Part shown: in pieces, positions 63,809-64,000 of the stretch
How the letters are laid out: each line of letters opens with the position of its first letter
Numbering within the stretch: position 1 is the first letter of the stretch
Source: Pelodera strongyloides
Taxonomy: Eukaryota; Nematoda; Chromadorea; Rhabditida; Rhabditidae
NCBI GenBank assembly: GCA_036852015.1
Contig: JAANDG010000023.1
Location: 186,001 to 250,000, forward strand
Direction of reading: 5' to 3'
DNA: 64,000 bases
The notes under the pieces: generated by a model
Seen by the model: only the letters and a program-made list of their open reading frames with translations
What the model was told of the DNA's origin: nothing
Database searches by the model: none
Program-made: the position numbers and the translations under genes

Positions 63809-64000
63809 CTGAAACATTCGACTAGGCTAACAAAAACAAAAGTGCTCCAAGGCCTGGGAAACCCCGGAGATAAACCAAAATTTGTTCTTTCAAACCTGGG
63901 TTATTCTTTTATTTGTTTCATCAAATTGTTCTTACCGTACTATATAAACAAGAGTGCACAACGATCCTTAATTTTGTCTACAATCGGTCAGGTACGGGCA
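63809..64000. other. Intron edge of the mucin-like gene
   Basis: Sequence upstream (on the minus strand) of the first visible exon, whose acceptor is TTTCAG at 63814-63809. No further exon or start codon in phase is visible before the window ends. Confidence 0.5.

Noticed and set aside
1..64000. CRISPR arrays, operons with ribosome binding sites, phage or insertion sequences
   Set aside because: The window is spliced eukaryotic DNA; the repeats present are minisatellites, microsatellites and foldback elements.

Overview
The window looks like nuclear DNA of a nematode. Coding sequence is split into short exons joined by introns with the nematode-type TTTCAG 3' splice site. The gene content is worm-like: a RIM/UNC-10 active-zone protein, a serpentine chemoreceptor of the Sra superfamily, an ADT-type ADAMTS protease and a secreted protein with MIG-18-like modules. 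Genes are far apart (8.7 kb, 5 kb and 7.8 kb gaps), introns reach 7 kb, and foldback and simple repeats are frequent. This fits a parasitic-type (for example strongylid) genome better than compact Caenorhabditis, but the species cannot be named from the sequence alone.

Layout from left to right. (1) 703-8854, minus: first 14 coding exons of an unc-10/RIM orthologue; its PDZ and C2 part would lie beyond position 1. One intron holds a 1.1 kb foldback element with tRNA-like boxes. (2) 8855-17537: divergent intergenic region. (3) 17538-21741, plus: a 592-residue protein I do not recognise, with CxxC pairs that could bind zinc. (4) 21742-26788: mostly featureless, with one orphan exon-like patch. 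(5) 26789-29714, plus: a nine-exon, 356-residue seven-helix chemoreceptor. (6) 29715-37505: repeat-bearing intergenic DNA. (7) 37506-55393, plus: a full ADAMTS gene (signal peptide, prodomain, furin site, zinc protease, disintegrin-like/Cys-rich region and seven TSP1-type repeats) with a 7.2 kb first intron and an alternative Ser/Thr-rich 3' segment. (8) 57790-63808 and beyond, minus: a secreted protein with Cys modules resembling MIG-18 fibronectin-I-like domains, then a large Thr/Gly/Pro mucin-like region encoded by an 84-bp tandem repeat, then a helical C-terminus.

The exon models were built by hand so that reading phase is kept across every junction. No prokaryotic features, CRISPR arrays or rRNA genes were seen. 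The most notable points are the convergent ADAMTS / MIG-18-like pair (in C. elegans MIG-18 is a cofactor of the ADAMTS MIG-17), the stop-free 84-bp minisatellite with frame breaks, the alternative ADAMTS tail, a perfectly duplicated splice acceptor in the chemoreceptor, and three separate foldback elements.
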